Source: JAPUDQ01 sp964573015
Lineage (GTDB): Bacteria > Patescibacteriota > Saccharimonadia > Saccharimonadales > Saccharimonadaceae
Assembly (NCBI GenBank): GCA_964573015.1
Contig: CAZNHZ010000002.1
Location: 1-64,000, forward strand
Reading direction: 5' to 3'
DNA length: 64,000 nucleotides
Numbering within the stretch: the stretch's first letter is position 1; the number at the start of each line of letters is the position of its first letter. The position numbers and the translations under genes were made by a program. This document shows, piece by piece, positions 42,285 to 50,484 of this stretch. The notes below the pieces were generated by a model. It worked only from the letters and a program-made list of their open reading frames with translations, searched no databases and was not told where the DNA came from.

Positions 42285-42767
42285 ATGGTGCGAGGACATA
42301 AACAAAACGACGATCTTCTGATGGAAGATGAGTTGGCGGCTGCATTTCTGACCGACGAAGACACTGTGATGACAAACAGCCAGTCATCAGCCGCTCCGGC
42401 CGAGGAATCAGAGACGTGGGACGAAAACGAGCAAGAGGACCTGCCGGGTCAACTGGCCGTCGATGTCTACGAAACCGACGAAAAATTAGTCGTCAAAGCC
42501 CGCACAGCCGGCGTCAACAAGTCTGACCTCGATGTCAGCATCTCCGACGGCATTTTGACGATCAGCGGCACGCTCAGTAGCGGCGACGATTCGGTGGCGA
42601 CTCACTGGCACGTCCAGGAGTGCTACTGGGGCGAGTTTAGCCGCACCTTGGCGCTGCCGGTCCAGGTCAAAGAAGACGAAGTCGAGGCTGTGCTCAAAGA
42701 CGGCGTACTGACGATCGGCTTTACCAAGGTCAAACAAGAGCAAGCCCGCAAGATCGAGATTCTATAA
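42285..42767 (+). CDS. Hsp20-family small heat shock protein
   Basis: 160 aa. A disordered acidic N-terminal arm (about 1-60) precedes an alpha-crystallin domain: VDVYETDEKLVVKARTAGV, DLDVSISDGILTISG, GEFSRTLALPVQVKEDEVEA and VLKDGVLTIGFTKV. RBS GGAGG 7 nt before the ATG; a terminator follows. No CIRCE element seen. Confidence 0.93.
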   Translation: MVRGHKQNDDLLMEDELAAAFLTDEDTVMTNSQSSAAPAEESETWDENEQEDLPGQLAVDVYETDEKLVVKARTAGVNKSDLDVSISDGILTISGTLSSGDDSVATHWHVQECYWGEFSRTLALPVQVKEDEVEAVLKDGVLTIGFTKVKQEQARKIEIL

Positions 42768-42784
42768 AAATACACCACCAAACA

Positions 42785-42819
42785 AAATCTTCTCCCTATA
42801 ACTGGGAGAAGATTTTTTG
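42785..42819. terminator. Strong terminator after hsp20
   Basis: AAAATCTTCTCCC, 7-nt loop, GGGAGAAGATTTTTT. Serves hsp20 and, in reverse, the pilin array. Confidence 0.93.
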
Positions 42820-42836
42820 TTAGCTCAAGTGACGGA

Positions 42837-43238
42837 TTACTGCGCCGCGAGATTTTCGACCACGAAGTTGACCGCCGCAAAGGCCAGGATAGCCACCACG
42901 ATACCGACGATGGCATAGAGTATGGTGTTTTTGGCGCTGGTAACAGCGTTTTGATCACCGCCCGATACCACATAGCGGATACCACCGATGATAAGCATGA
43001 TGACCGAGATAGCACCAACGATGTAGAGCAAGATGTTGGTAACGGTTTTGAATACACCGTCATCGCCAAACAGTTTTGATGGCTGGTCTTTACCCTGGGC
43101 GCTGTTTGAGCCTTCGCGGATACCCTGGTCAAATGCCGCATAAGCCGGCTGAGTGTCGGCAAACGCCAGGCTGGCGACCAGTGCCACAATCGGTGCTAGC
43201 AACAGGGCGTTTTTGGCTATTGTTACTAAAAATTTCAT
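42837..43238 (-). CDS. VirB2/TrbC-like pilin, paralogue 1
   Basis: 133 aa. A signal peptide (about 1-34) and mature region with two TM helices separated by a short polar loop: ILLYIVGAISVIMLIIGGIRY, then SGGDQNAVTSAKNTILYAIVG and a second helix ending AVNFVVENLAAQ. This is the VirB2/TrbC small-subunit layout. RBS AAAGGAG. Last gene of the array, separated from its neighbour by 72 nt with an AT-rich gap. Confidence 0.88.
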   Translation of the reverse strand: MKFLVTIAKNALLLAPIVALVASLAFADTQPAYAAFDQGIREGSNSAQGKDQPSKLFGDDGVFKTVTNILLYIVGAISVIMLIIGGIRYVVSGGDQNAVTSAKNTILYAIVGIVVAILAFAAVNFVVENLAAQ

Positions 43239-43310
43239 AGTTGCTCCTTTTGATTTGTTACTATGCTTATGTTTATTTATAGCAAATATTTATAGATTTG
43301 CAAACTAAAT

Positions 43311-43733
43311 TTATGTTTGAACACCGCCGGCCCCTGAGCCTGGTGCCACACCGGCTATGACCCAGTTGACTATCGCAAAAGCCATTATCGCCACCACAAC
43401 GCCTATGATGGCGTAGAGTATGGTGTTTTTGGCACTAGTGATCGCTTGTGCATCACCGCTACTGGTAACGTATTTGATACCGCCGATGATGACCATAATA
43501 ACCGCGATGATACCGGTGATATACAAAATGATATTGATAACCGATTTGATAAAGTCGGTCAATGGCGGCGCACCGCTGCCGCCGACGGCATCAACACCGC
43601 TCTTGGCTTCTTCGGCCGTATTTGCCACGTAGTCGGTCGGCAGCTGTAGGGCAGTAGCAACAGTCACTGGTACCGCTATCGCCATCCAGCCGCTGACGGC
43701 CAGCCCGAGTAGGAGTGATTTGATTGTGTTCAT
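43311..43733 (-). CDS. VirB2/TrbC-like pilin, paralogue 2
   Basis: 140 aa. Signal peptide, then ITGIIAVIMVIIGGIKYV, SSGDAQAITSAKNTILYAIIG and VVAIMAFAIVNWVIAG. The central block is nearly identical at DNA level to paralogues 1 and 3 (GCGTAGAGTATGGTGTTTTT), pointing to recent duplication or gene conversion. RBS AAAGGA. Confidence 0.88.
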   Translation of the reverse strand: MNTIKSLLLGLAVSGWMAIAVPVTVATALQLPTDYVANTAEEAKSGVDAVGGSGAPPLTDFIKSVINIILYITGIIAVIMVIIGGIKYVTSSGDAQAITSAKNTILYAIIGVVVAIMAFAIVNWVIAGVAPGSGAGGVQT

Positions 43734-43778
43734 GACATTATCCTTTGTTTAGATTAGTTTCTGCGTCTGGGCAATCGT

Positions 43779-44402
43779 TTATTGGAATAAATTCCACCTC
43801 GGCCGCGGAGTCGTCGGCGCGGGGGCTGGATTAGGGGTGGGGTTAGGGGTAGTGCCGCCAGAACCAGAGCCCGAGCCTGCGCCACCAGATGGTGTTGTAG
43901 TGCCGCCAGAACCAGAGCCCGAGCCTGCGCTACCAGATGGTGTCGTAGTGTCACCCGAGCCATCGGTGGTGTCGCTTTGTTCAGTGGTGCCGGCACCGTC
44001 TCCGCCTCCACCCATATCGACTTTGCTAAACCGATCGAGTACAAAGTTGACGATAGCAAACGACATGATCGCTACCGCCAGTCCGACCACGGCGTAGAGT
44101 ATGGTGTTTTTGGCGCTGGTGATACCGGCGCTGTCGCCGCCGCTGGTAGCATACTTGATACCGCCGACAATTATCATGATGACGGCGATGATGCCGGCGA
44201 TGAAGATCATGATGTTGATGACTGTCTTAATTATTTCAAAAAGTGTAGTATTGTCTGCTGATTTACAGATAGAAGTATCACCGTTACAGGCCTCCTCTCT
44301 GAACACATCAATGGCCGTAACCTGTGGAGTCAAAAATAAAAACATTCCAGTAGTCACTATCGACAAAATGAGAATACCGTTCCGCTTCATGCTAATGCTC
44401 AT
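43779..44402 (-). CDS. VirB2/TrbC-like pilin, paralogue 3, with Gly/Ser/Thr repeat tail
   Basis: 207 aa. Pilin-like core (FIAGIIAVIMIIVGGIKYA, SGGDSAGITSAKNTILYAVVG, FAIVNFVLDRFS) plus a C-terminal low-complexity tail made of two 17-residue repeats of the type TTTPSGGAGSGSGSGG, encoded by a DNA tandem repeat, then Pro-rich and ending RPRWNLFQ. The tail could be surface-exposed and variable. It abuts the upstream gene (stop and start overlap by one base). Confidence 0.85.
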   Translation of the reverse strand: MSISMKRNGILILSIVTTGMFLFLTPQVTAIDVFREEACNGDTSICKSADNTTLFEIIKTVINIMIFIAGIIAVIMIIVGGIKYATSGGDSAGITSAKNTILYAVVGLAVAIMSFAIVNFVLDRFSKVDMGGGGDGAGTTEQSDTTDGSGDTTTPSGSAGSGSGSGGTTTPSGGAGSGSGSGGTTPNPTPNPAPAPTTPRPRWNLFQ

Positions 44403-45091
44403 TATACACTCCCTGTCACCAGCCTTACAATCACAAAGGCACTCATGACCACCACCAGACCAATGAGGGCATAGAGTATGGTATTGCGAGCTTTGGTAGC
44501 TGCTTGCGGGTCACCGCTACTGGTGGCATATTTGATACCGCCAATAATAACAAACACCACAGCTAACGCCCCGGCGATTGCCAACGCACCATTATAAGCG
44601 TTGCTGAGTTGTTTACCGTCAATTTGCACTTTTGGTATTGTTCTCGTAGCAAATTTACTGCCGGTATAGGTCGAGGGAGGGGCGGCATTATTATTTTTTT
44701 CCTCTATACCATAGTTCTCATTTTTATCGGCAGACTGCAGATCACCTAATGCGCCTTTGAATAATTGATTGCAATTCGCCTCCTTGTCACCCGGCATCTC
44801 GGTGCATTGACGGTAAATACCGTTTACTATTTCACAATAAGCAGACGTTCCCTGGGTGGTTTCTTGCACTGAATTCAAACAATCGATAATGCGCCGGTTG
44901 TCGATGCCGTCAACAGTTATCTTGACATAGGGAGAGGAACTGTCTGGTACAGACTGTGCGCTTGCTGCATATGGCATAATTATTGATATTAGTATAGCTC
45001 CCAGGCATAACATAATGCCACGAAAGACGGCTTCAGAAAGTGACGGATTTGATTTTATTTGTGACCCGGATTTTTTAATGTCATGCAGCAT
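44402..45091 (-). CDS. VirB2/TrbC-like pilin, paralogue 4, with long extracellular insert
   Basis: 229 aa from the ATG at 45091 (MLHDIKKSG, preceded by GGGGAAAAG). An N-terminal TM or signal (GIMLCLGAILISIIMPYAASA), about 100 residues with four Cys (IIDCLNSVQ, AYCEIVNGIYRQC, ANCNQL), then the two-TM pilin core (ALAVVFVIIGGIKYA, SSGDPQAATKARNTILYALIG). The cysteine-rich insert suggests a disulphide-stabilised tip or adaptor role (inference). Confidence 0.8.
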   Translation of the reverse strand: MLHDIKKSGSQIKSNPSLSEAVFRGIMLCLGAILISIIMPYAASAQSVPDSSSPYVKITVDGIDNRRIIDCLNSVQETTQGTSAYCEIVNGIYRQCTEMPGDKEANCNQLFKGALGDLQSADKNENYGIEEKNNNAAPPSTYTGSKFATRTIPKVQIDGKQLSNAYNGALAIAGALAVVFVIIGGIKYATSSGDPQAATKARNTILYALIGLVVVMSAFVIVRLVTGSV

Positions 45092-45119
45092 ATCTTTTCC
45101 CCTTACTCGTTTGTTGTTC

Positions 45120-45806
45120 TCACTCGCCGAATAAACTTTGTACATACGCAACAAGCGCCGTTGATAAAAGAGCTATACCCAGACCGCCAATCGCCTGCAC
45201 GAGAGTAGTTTTTGCGGAAGCGACCGCACTGGGATCACCCTGACTCTTAATATATTTGAACCCACCCCAAATTATAAATATTGCCGATGCGTATGCCGCT
45301 ACACCCAATAGCCAACGAATGACATTGAGCACTATTACCCATATATTGTTGAGATTATTTATTTTTGGACCATACTTGTCACACTGTAGGCCATTATACC
45401 ACGCCGGAAATCCTAATATCATACTGTAGCATTTCGATTTGTTACCGGTATAATGATCTTTAACTTCATCGGCTTCACCCGTAGCTTTACCTATACCCAA
45501 GATAATCTCACTTTTTCTGCTACTCAAATCAGCACTTTTAACCTTTGAAATTATGCAGTCGGCTATAACCGAGTTAATACCTCCTATGTCGATACAGATA
45601 TTGGCCGCCGCTTTGAATTCCTCCTGGCACTTCTTTTCGGTATAACCACAAATCCTGGGTGCTATTTGATTGACGTTTTGACCTCTTACGGTGGGGTCGT
45701 CCGGATTATCAATTGCCGACACTGAAAACCCACTAAGTCCGACCGCAATCATTACTGCTGCAATAATGATCGATCGTATCTTTATTTTATTGTGTCCGTG
45801 ACTCAT
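45120..45806 (-). CDS. VirB2/TrbC-like pilin, paralogue 5
   Basis: 228 aa. Signal peptide (IIIAAVMIAVGLSGFSVSA), a Cys-containing insert (RICGYTEKKCQEEFK, ANICIDIGG, ADCIISK), then TM core LLGVAAYASAIFIIWGGFKYI, SQGDPSAVASAKTTLVQAIGGL. It overlaps the upstream paralogue 6 by 4 nt (ATGA). Weaker match to the canonical block than paralogues 1-4. Confidence 0.8.
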   Translation of the reverse strand: MSHGHNKIKIRSIIIAAVMIAVGLSGFSVSAIDNPDDPTVRGQNVNQIAPRICGYTEKKCQEEFKAAANICIDIGGINSVIADCIISKVKSADLSSRKSEIILGIGKATGEADEVKDHYTGNKSKCYSMILGFPAWYNGLQCDKYGPKINNLNNIWVIVLNVIRWLLGVAAYASAIFIIWGGFKYIKSQGDPSAVASAKTTLVQAIGGLGIALLSTALVAYVQSLFGE

Positions 45807-46339
45807 GCGAATATTCCCCCCGGCACTAGCCAGTTCACTAAAACGAACATAAATATAAATAACAATAATCCGATGATAGCATTAACAATGATCGATACCC
45901 CCTGCTCGGCCTGTGATGTATTACCATTCGCCGTTGCATAGCGAATACCACCAAAAATAATTCCTCCCACCACCAATATACCGACGCCAACTGCAAAAAA
46001 TTCAAATATCTCCATAAATGTCCTGATAATGGGATTGGGGCCGCTACCACTACATCCCAAAATAACCGTGTCCACACCGCACGTACCACCGTTTGCATTC
46101 CCATTCCCGTCACCGTCAGTTTGTGCAGAGCCGTTATCTACATAGTCTTTCAACCCATGATCGGCACAGGTTTCACCGGCTGGTCGCGTAGAAGTAATCT
46201 CTTTTAGTTTCCCGTCAGGACCAATACATTGGAGTTTAGCGGCGCTCACCGATGATGGCAAAGTTATCAAGATTATACCAATAGTTGCGACTGCAATGCG
46301 GATAAGCTGGTAATTGATTAATTTCATATTATTCATCAT
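45803..46339 (-). CDS. VirB2/TrbC-like pilin, paralogue 6
   Basis: About 178 aa using the ATG at 46339 (MMNNMKLINYQL); an ATG four codons further in is equally possible. Signal peptide (IAVATIGIILITLPSSVSA), a short Gly/Asn-rich insert (GDGNGNANGGTCGVDTVILGC), and core FFAVGVGILVVGGIIFGGIRYA, ANGNTSQAEQGVSIIVNAIIGLLL. First gene of the minus-strand array and divergent from the VirB6-like gene. Confidence 0.78.
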   Translation of the reverse strand: MMNNMKLINYQLIRIAVATIGIILITLPSSVSAAKLQCIGPDGKLKEITSTRPAGETCADHGLKDYVDNGSAQTDGDGNGNANGGTCGVDTVILGCSGSGPNPIIRTFMEIFEFFAVGVGILVVGGIIFGGIRYATANGNTSQAEQGVSIIVNAIIGLLLFIFMFVLVNWLVPGGIFA

Positions 46340-46422
46340 AGTAACAAACAACTCGCATCTTTGTATAGCTAAGCTTACCATATGGCAAAATGCTCATGCA
46401 TAGTGTACATTATGGGTATATC

Positions 46423-48705
46423 ATGATGTATTTTCGGCGTCTCTGTCATTTACTTTCACGTTACTGGATAGCTGTTTTGGTTGTCGCAACTATTGGTCTG
46501 GTTTTGGTCGACGCACCCACAACCAAAGCAGCAGCACCTATCTCAATTGCTCGTCAACCAATTAATACACTCAATCTACCCGTAACGCTATTTGCGGATG
46601 AAAATGTCAATATCACGGCAGCCGGCGAAGATATCACCTGCGTTGGCGGCGCGTTAGGTTATATAACATGTCCTCTAATTGACATAACCTCCACTGTGAT
46701 ATTATTTGTATCCAGGTTTCTGGACAACATTTTTAATTTCCAGGTACTCAAGGATGATGGTGTTCGGGGTGCTTGGGGGATTTTTGTTAATCTCGCCAAT
46801 ATTTCATTGGCGGTAGGATTTATGTTTGTGGTTATGTCGCAAGCTACGTCTATGGGGATATCTACGTATGGAGTTAAACGTATGCTGCCTCGGATGGTAG
46901 CGGCGGCCATACTAATAAACATGTCATTTTATGTATGTGCGCTTGCTATTGATGTCAGTAATGTTTTAGGTCATAACATGCAATCGTTTGTTAGTGCGTT
47001 GACACCAAAAAATCAAAATAATGCCAAGAATGATAGTTTATATTGCAAATCACTCGAAAAGATAATGCAACTTGGTGCCGGCGCTACTCCCAATTTGCCA
47101 AGCGTGCCATTTGTAGAAGATCCCGGTGATGCTGTTAATAACGCGATCGACGGGGTTGAGAAGTCGGCCATCGGTCGCATGGAGGCGGCGTCAGGCTGTA
47201 GTCTCGACAAAGCCAAAAGGGGCTTATCGGGCGGCATAACTATCGTAACGATTATTGTAGCTGTCGGATTAATCGCGGTATTCATTGCATTTATTACTAC
47301 GATGGCGCTGGCAATTATCCGATACGTCGTACTAATATTCTTGATACTCCTAGCCCCCCTTGCTTTTGCAGCCATGGTACTACCAAATACCGAGGCATAC
47401 TTTAAAAAATGGTGGAATCTATTTCTTAAACTATTGATGATTTATCCTGCTGCTATGTTCTTGTTTAGTGGATCGATTTTTGCCGCATACCTAATAGGAC
47501 AACTTGGTGCCGTAAGAGATGGTGCTTTCGTAGAAGAGATGTTCAAAGATTCCAAATTAGGCCCTGATGCCGCCCAGGCTATTTGGGCAACTGTTCAGTT
47601 ATTTGTTATCGCCATGCCCCTGTTCATTATTCCCAAATTATTTAAGAGCATGGACAGCATAACCGGCGGAATTGCCGGCAAACTCGCCGCCGGTTCCACA
47701 GGCGTCATGGCCAAGCTGGGCAAAAAGGGTTCCAAATTTGCCGGCAAAAAAGCCGCACCATACGCCAAATTTGCCGCCGCCGCCGCACTTGATGGTATTG
47801 GTTCAAAAAATAGTAAGCTTGGTTCCTTTGTACGAAAAACGAGAGCCCGTGATATGGCTATAAAACAAGCACTTGAAGCACGAAAGCAAGGCAAGCTAGC
47901 CGAACGACAAGAGTTGGCTACAAGCATAGGTGATAGTTCACCCCTCATAAGAGGAGTCGGTGGCAGCCGATATGATGAAATAATCGGTGCTCAAGTTGCC
48001 GAATCCCACAAGAAAAGGGTTGCCGCAAAACAGCAAGCCCTTACAAGAACAGGTGAGGCAAATAATGTAGATGCTATGGCAAAATACATGAGAGATGCAA
48101 TGCCGCTAGACCAAAATGGCAATCTAATAAAAGAGAGGTTTGACGCCACTACTTTTGAAGCTGCTGCTGGCATATTATCAAAATCAGGAAGCCCTGGTCA
48201 AAATGCTTTCCATTCAGTAATGAAGTCTATGGATGGCAAAGAAGTAGGAAGTGTGGCGGCCGCATCGATTAATAATGCCCTCAAAGAATCGTATGGAGAT
48301 ATGATCGGCAAACGCGGTGATCTTGCGAAAAGCTGGGCCGCGCAAGATAAAGATACTGGAAAACATGTATTTGGCATGGGCAATGTCGGTCAGCTTGGCA
48401 CATCTCAATTAGCAACTCAAACAGCAGCCACTTTGCATGAAGGTGCATTGAATAACAAGATCTCTGTAATTGAAGCGCAAACAATTTTATCAAGTCCACA
48501 GCTTAATAGTTCTGTAACAGATGCAACCGCACGGGGTATATTGCAAGCTGTCGCAAACGGCCAACGCGTCCCATCAGATATAGAACAAGTGGTTAAAGTA
48601 TCTATTAATCCTCCGAGTTCTACTACAACACAAAATCCCAGTAGCGGGCCGAGCGGTCGTGGTCTGCCCGACCTTTCTAATCCTGGTCAAAAATTTAGAG
48701 AGTAG
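46423..48705 (+). CDS. VirB6/TrbL-like multi-pass membrane protein
   Basis: 760 aa from the ATG at 46423. A signal or TM segment (IAVLVVATIGLVLV) is followed by about six to eight TM helices up to residue 420 (ITIVTIIVAVGLIAVFIAFITTMALAIIR, FLKLLMIYPAAMFLF, LFVIAMPLFIIPKLF), a small Lys/Ala-rich amphipathic segment and a 300-residue hydrophilic, Ala/Gln-rich C-terminal domain. It would form the inner-membrane channel of the type IV system. The frame upstream of 46423 has other starts without RBS. Divergent from the pilin array. Confidence 0.82.
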   Translation: MMYFRRLCHLLSRYWIAVLVVATIGLVLVDAPTTKAAAPISIARQPINTLNLPVTLFADENVNITAAGEDITCVGGALGYITCPLIDITSTVILFVSRFLDNIFNFQVLKDDGVRGAWGIFVNLANISLAVGFMFVVMSQATSMGISTYGVKRMLPRMVAAAILINMSFYVCALAIDVSNVLGHNMQSFVSALTPKNQNNAKNDSLYCKSLEKIMQLGAGATPNLPSVPFVEDPGDAVNNAIDGVEKSAIGRMEAASGCSLDKAKRGLSGGITIVTIIVAVGLIAVFIAFITTMALAIIRYVVLIFLILLAPLAFAAMVLPNTEAYFKKWWNLFLKLLMIYPAAMFLFSGSIFAAYLIGQLGAVRDGAFVEEMFKDSKLGPDAAQAIWATVQLFVIAMPLFIIPKLFKSMDSITGGIAGKLAAGSTGVMAKLGKKGSKFAGKKAAPYAKFAAAAALDGIGSKNSKLGSFVRKTRARDMAIKQALEARKQGKLAERQELATSIGDSSPLIRGVGGSRYDEIIGAQVAESHKKRVAAKQQALTRTGEANNVDAMAKYMRDAMPLDQNGNLIKERFDATTFEAAAGILSKSGSPGQNAFHSVMKSMDGKEVGSVAAASINNALKESYGDMIGKRGDLAKSWAAQDKDTGKHVFGMGNVGQLGTSQLATQTAATLHEGALNNKISVIEAQTILSSPQLNSSVTDATARGILQAVANGQRVPSDIEQVVKVSINPPSSTTTQNPSSGPSGRGLPDLSNPGQKFRE

Positions 48706-48742
48706 TTCGACATTATTCGCATAATTGATAGGTGAGTCTATT

Positions 48743-48820
48743 AGCTCACAGGCTCACAGGGCTCACAGGGCTCACAGGGCTCACAGGACAGTCCTGTAAC
48801 AGATGAGAAAAGTGTGATAT
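48743..48820. repeat. REP-like palindrome R4 with upstream tandem repeats
   Basis: Four tandem copies of GGCTCACAGG-like decamers (about 48743-48786) run into the palindrome ACAGGACAGTCCTGT and then ACAGATGAG...AGTGTGATAT. It ends 9 nt before the RAYT start codon. Confidence 0.85.
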
Positions 48821-48829
48821 TATCTAAAT

Positions 48830-49453
48830 ATGCCGTCACGAAACACCATCAAGGTCGATGTACCGGAATCGTATTACCACGTTTATGCCAGGGGCGCGTC
48901 TAAGCAAGCTATCTTTATCGATCAGCAAGATTACCAGTATTTTTTGTCGCTGTTTGACCGCTATCTTTCGCGCGAAACCAGACTCAAGGGCGGCAAAGAG
49001 CCGTACCCCAACTATCGCGAACAAGCAAGCCTACTGGCGTTTTGCCTGATGAATAATCATTTTCACCTCATGGTGTACCAAAAAGAGCAGGGCGGCATGA
49101 GCGAGCTGATGCGGGCAATACTCACCAGCTACAGCCGGTATTTCAATCGCCGCCACGGACGCAGCGGCTCGTTGTTTGAGAGCCGGTATAAAGCCTCGCT
49201 TATCGACAACGACGTCTACCTACAGCACATCAGCCGCTATATACATCTCAATCCGCGGTATTACAAACGCTATGCTTACTCTAGCTATCATTGGTACGCC
49301 AGCTCCTCGACCGCCGGACAGCCGGAGTGGATCGACACTCGGCCTATCCGGCAACTATTCCGTAGCGGTCCGGCCTACGCAGCATTTTGCGAAGACTACG
49401 TCGATCGACGCGACCTCCTCGTCACCATCAAAGAACACCTCGCCAACACCTAA
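48830..49453 (+). CDS. REP-associated tyrosine transposase (RAYT, Y1_Tnp/IS200-like)
   Basis: 207 aa. It has the Y1/HUH single-strand DNA transposase features of the RAYT family: YYHVYARGASKQAIF, the HUH motif NHFHLMVY, the catalytic-tyrosine helix ILTSYSRYFNRRHGRSGSLFESRYKA, and HISRYIHLNPRYY. RAYTs are domesticated-type enzymes that bind and cut REP hairpins. TATTAT lies 6 nt before the ATG, so the mRNA is probably leaderless. Intact, with no frameshift. Confidence 0.92.
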   Translation: MPSRNTIKVDVPESYYHVYARGASKQAIFIDQQDYQYFLSLFDRYLSRETRLKGGKEPYPNYREQASLLAFCLMNNHFHLMVYQKEQGGMSELMRAILTSYSRYFNRRHGRSGSLFESRYKASLIDNDVYLQHISRYIHLNPRYYKRYAYSSYHWYASSSTAGQPEWIDTRPIRQLFRSGPAYAAFCEDYVDRRDLLVTIKEHLANT

Positions 49454-49463
49454 ATATCTCAAT

Positions 49464-49518
49464 TCACACTTTCCCCATCTGTTACAGGACTGTCCTGTGA
49501 CAGATGGGTGGGGTGTGA
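49464..49518. repeat. REP-like palindrome R5
   Basis: TCACACTTTCCCC, CATCTGTtACAGGAC-T-GTCCTGTgACAGATG, GGTGGGGTGTGA. 11 nt after the RAYT stop, and just upstream of the prgI-like promoter. Confidence 0.88.
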
Positions 49519-49544
49519 GTTTGAGATGGTATACTATAGCGGTA

Positions 49545-50447
49545 ATGGCAGTTTATAAGGTACCGCAAGATGTTGAGGCCGAAGACAAGCTCATCGGCCC
49601 GTTTAGTTTCCGGCAATTTATCTACCTAATCGTGGCAGCGATGACTATCGGGGTGGAGTGGGTGCTGGCGCAACAGTTTATCCTACTGGTACTGATACCG
49701 ATGCCGCTAACTTTGCTATTCCTGGCAATTGCTTTGCCGCTGCGCAAGGACCAGCCAATGGAGATATGGTTGGCGGCAGTAGTACGGTTTTTTATCAAGC
49801 CGCGGCTCAAAATGTGGTGGCCGGAAGGAGAGATCAACCTCGTGACGATCGTGGCACCGGTTACAAAAGAAGTAAAGTTATTTAAAGACCTGACGGCTGA
49901 GGAGGCTAATCAACGATTTGAAGACTTGGCCGAGGTAATCGACACACAGGGTTGGTCGCGACGAGGCATCAGTGACTACAACGTACTGGCGGACTACAGC
50001 AAACTACAAGACACTACTATCGCTGAAGCTTCGCAGGTGCAAGACGTCATGGATAAGACCGAGGGGGTTGGCCTACAGTTTGACAGTCTGATCGAGGAAC
50101 AGGAGAAACTTCATAGGCGCATGACTACCGAGAGGTTCCAACAAGACATGCGGGCCGCCGTCGAGCATGCAGCCGACACCGCCCAACCAACCGAACCTGA
50201 ACCGGTCGAATCTCAGCCGCTTCAATCCGTCGACCAAACACCGGCTACACCTCTTCAGCCTCAGGCCCCGCCACAGCCGCCCATAGCCGAGGCACCACCT
50301 CCGACAAACACTAGCGCGTTGTCGGCCAAAACTGCTATACTAAATCTGTCACATAACACGCTTTCAGTCAGCTCTCTTAGCAAAGAAGCAAATCGTATCG
50401 ACCGGTTAAACGAGCAGGACGAGGTAGTTATCGATATTCATCGATAA
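49545..50447 (+). CDS. PrgI-family membrane protein of the type IV cluster
   Basis: 300 aa from the ATG at 49545 (MAVYKVPQDVEAEDKLIGPF); -10-like TACTAT lies 7 nt upstream. The PrgI signature is FSFRQFIYLIVAAMTIGVEW and two TM helices within residues 20-75, as in PrgI of the Enterococcus pCF10 system (VirB3 equivalent). The remainder is soluble, with an acidic helical region and a Pro/Gln/Thr-rich linker. The frame upstream runs through the RAYT region and is a shadow. Confidence 0.85.
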   Translation: MAVYKVPQDVEAEDKLIGPFSFRQFIYLIVAAMTIGVEWVLAQQFILLVLIPMPLTLLFLAIALPLRKDQPMEIWLAAVVRFFIKPRLKMWWPEGEINLVTIVAPVTKEVKLFKDLTAEEANQRFEDLAEVIDTQGWSRRGISDYNVLADYSKLQDTTIAEASQVQDVMDKTEGVGLQFDSLIEEQEKLHRRMTTERFQQDMRAAVEHAADTAQPTEPEPVESQPLQSVDQTPATPLQPQAPPQPPIAEAPPPTNTSALSAKTAILNLSHNTLSVSSLSKEANRIDRLNEQDEVVIDIHR

Positions 50448-50484
50448 ACTTACTGGGGGCGACAAGGGAGGGACAGATCACCCG

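Larger units (their letters stand above)
48743..49518 (+). mobile_element. RAYT-REP unit (transposase gene bracketed by two REP palindromes)
   Basis: The RAYT gene (48830-49453) is flanked by REP R4 and R5 with a shared palindromic core and outer TCACAC/GTGTGA boxes. It sits between the VirB6-like gene and prgI-like gene of an otherwise continuous secretion cluster, so it appears inserted. Confidence 0.8.

Noticed and set aside
43754..44059. Overlapping minus-strand ORF with Ala/Leu repeats
   Set aside because: Out-of-frame reading of the Gly/Ser/Thr repeat tail of pilin paralogue 3.
49176..49544. Upstream extension of the PrgI-like gene
   Set aside because: It is another frame of the RAYT gene and REP R5; MAVYKVPQD with its own -10 box is the natural start.
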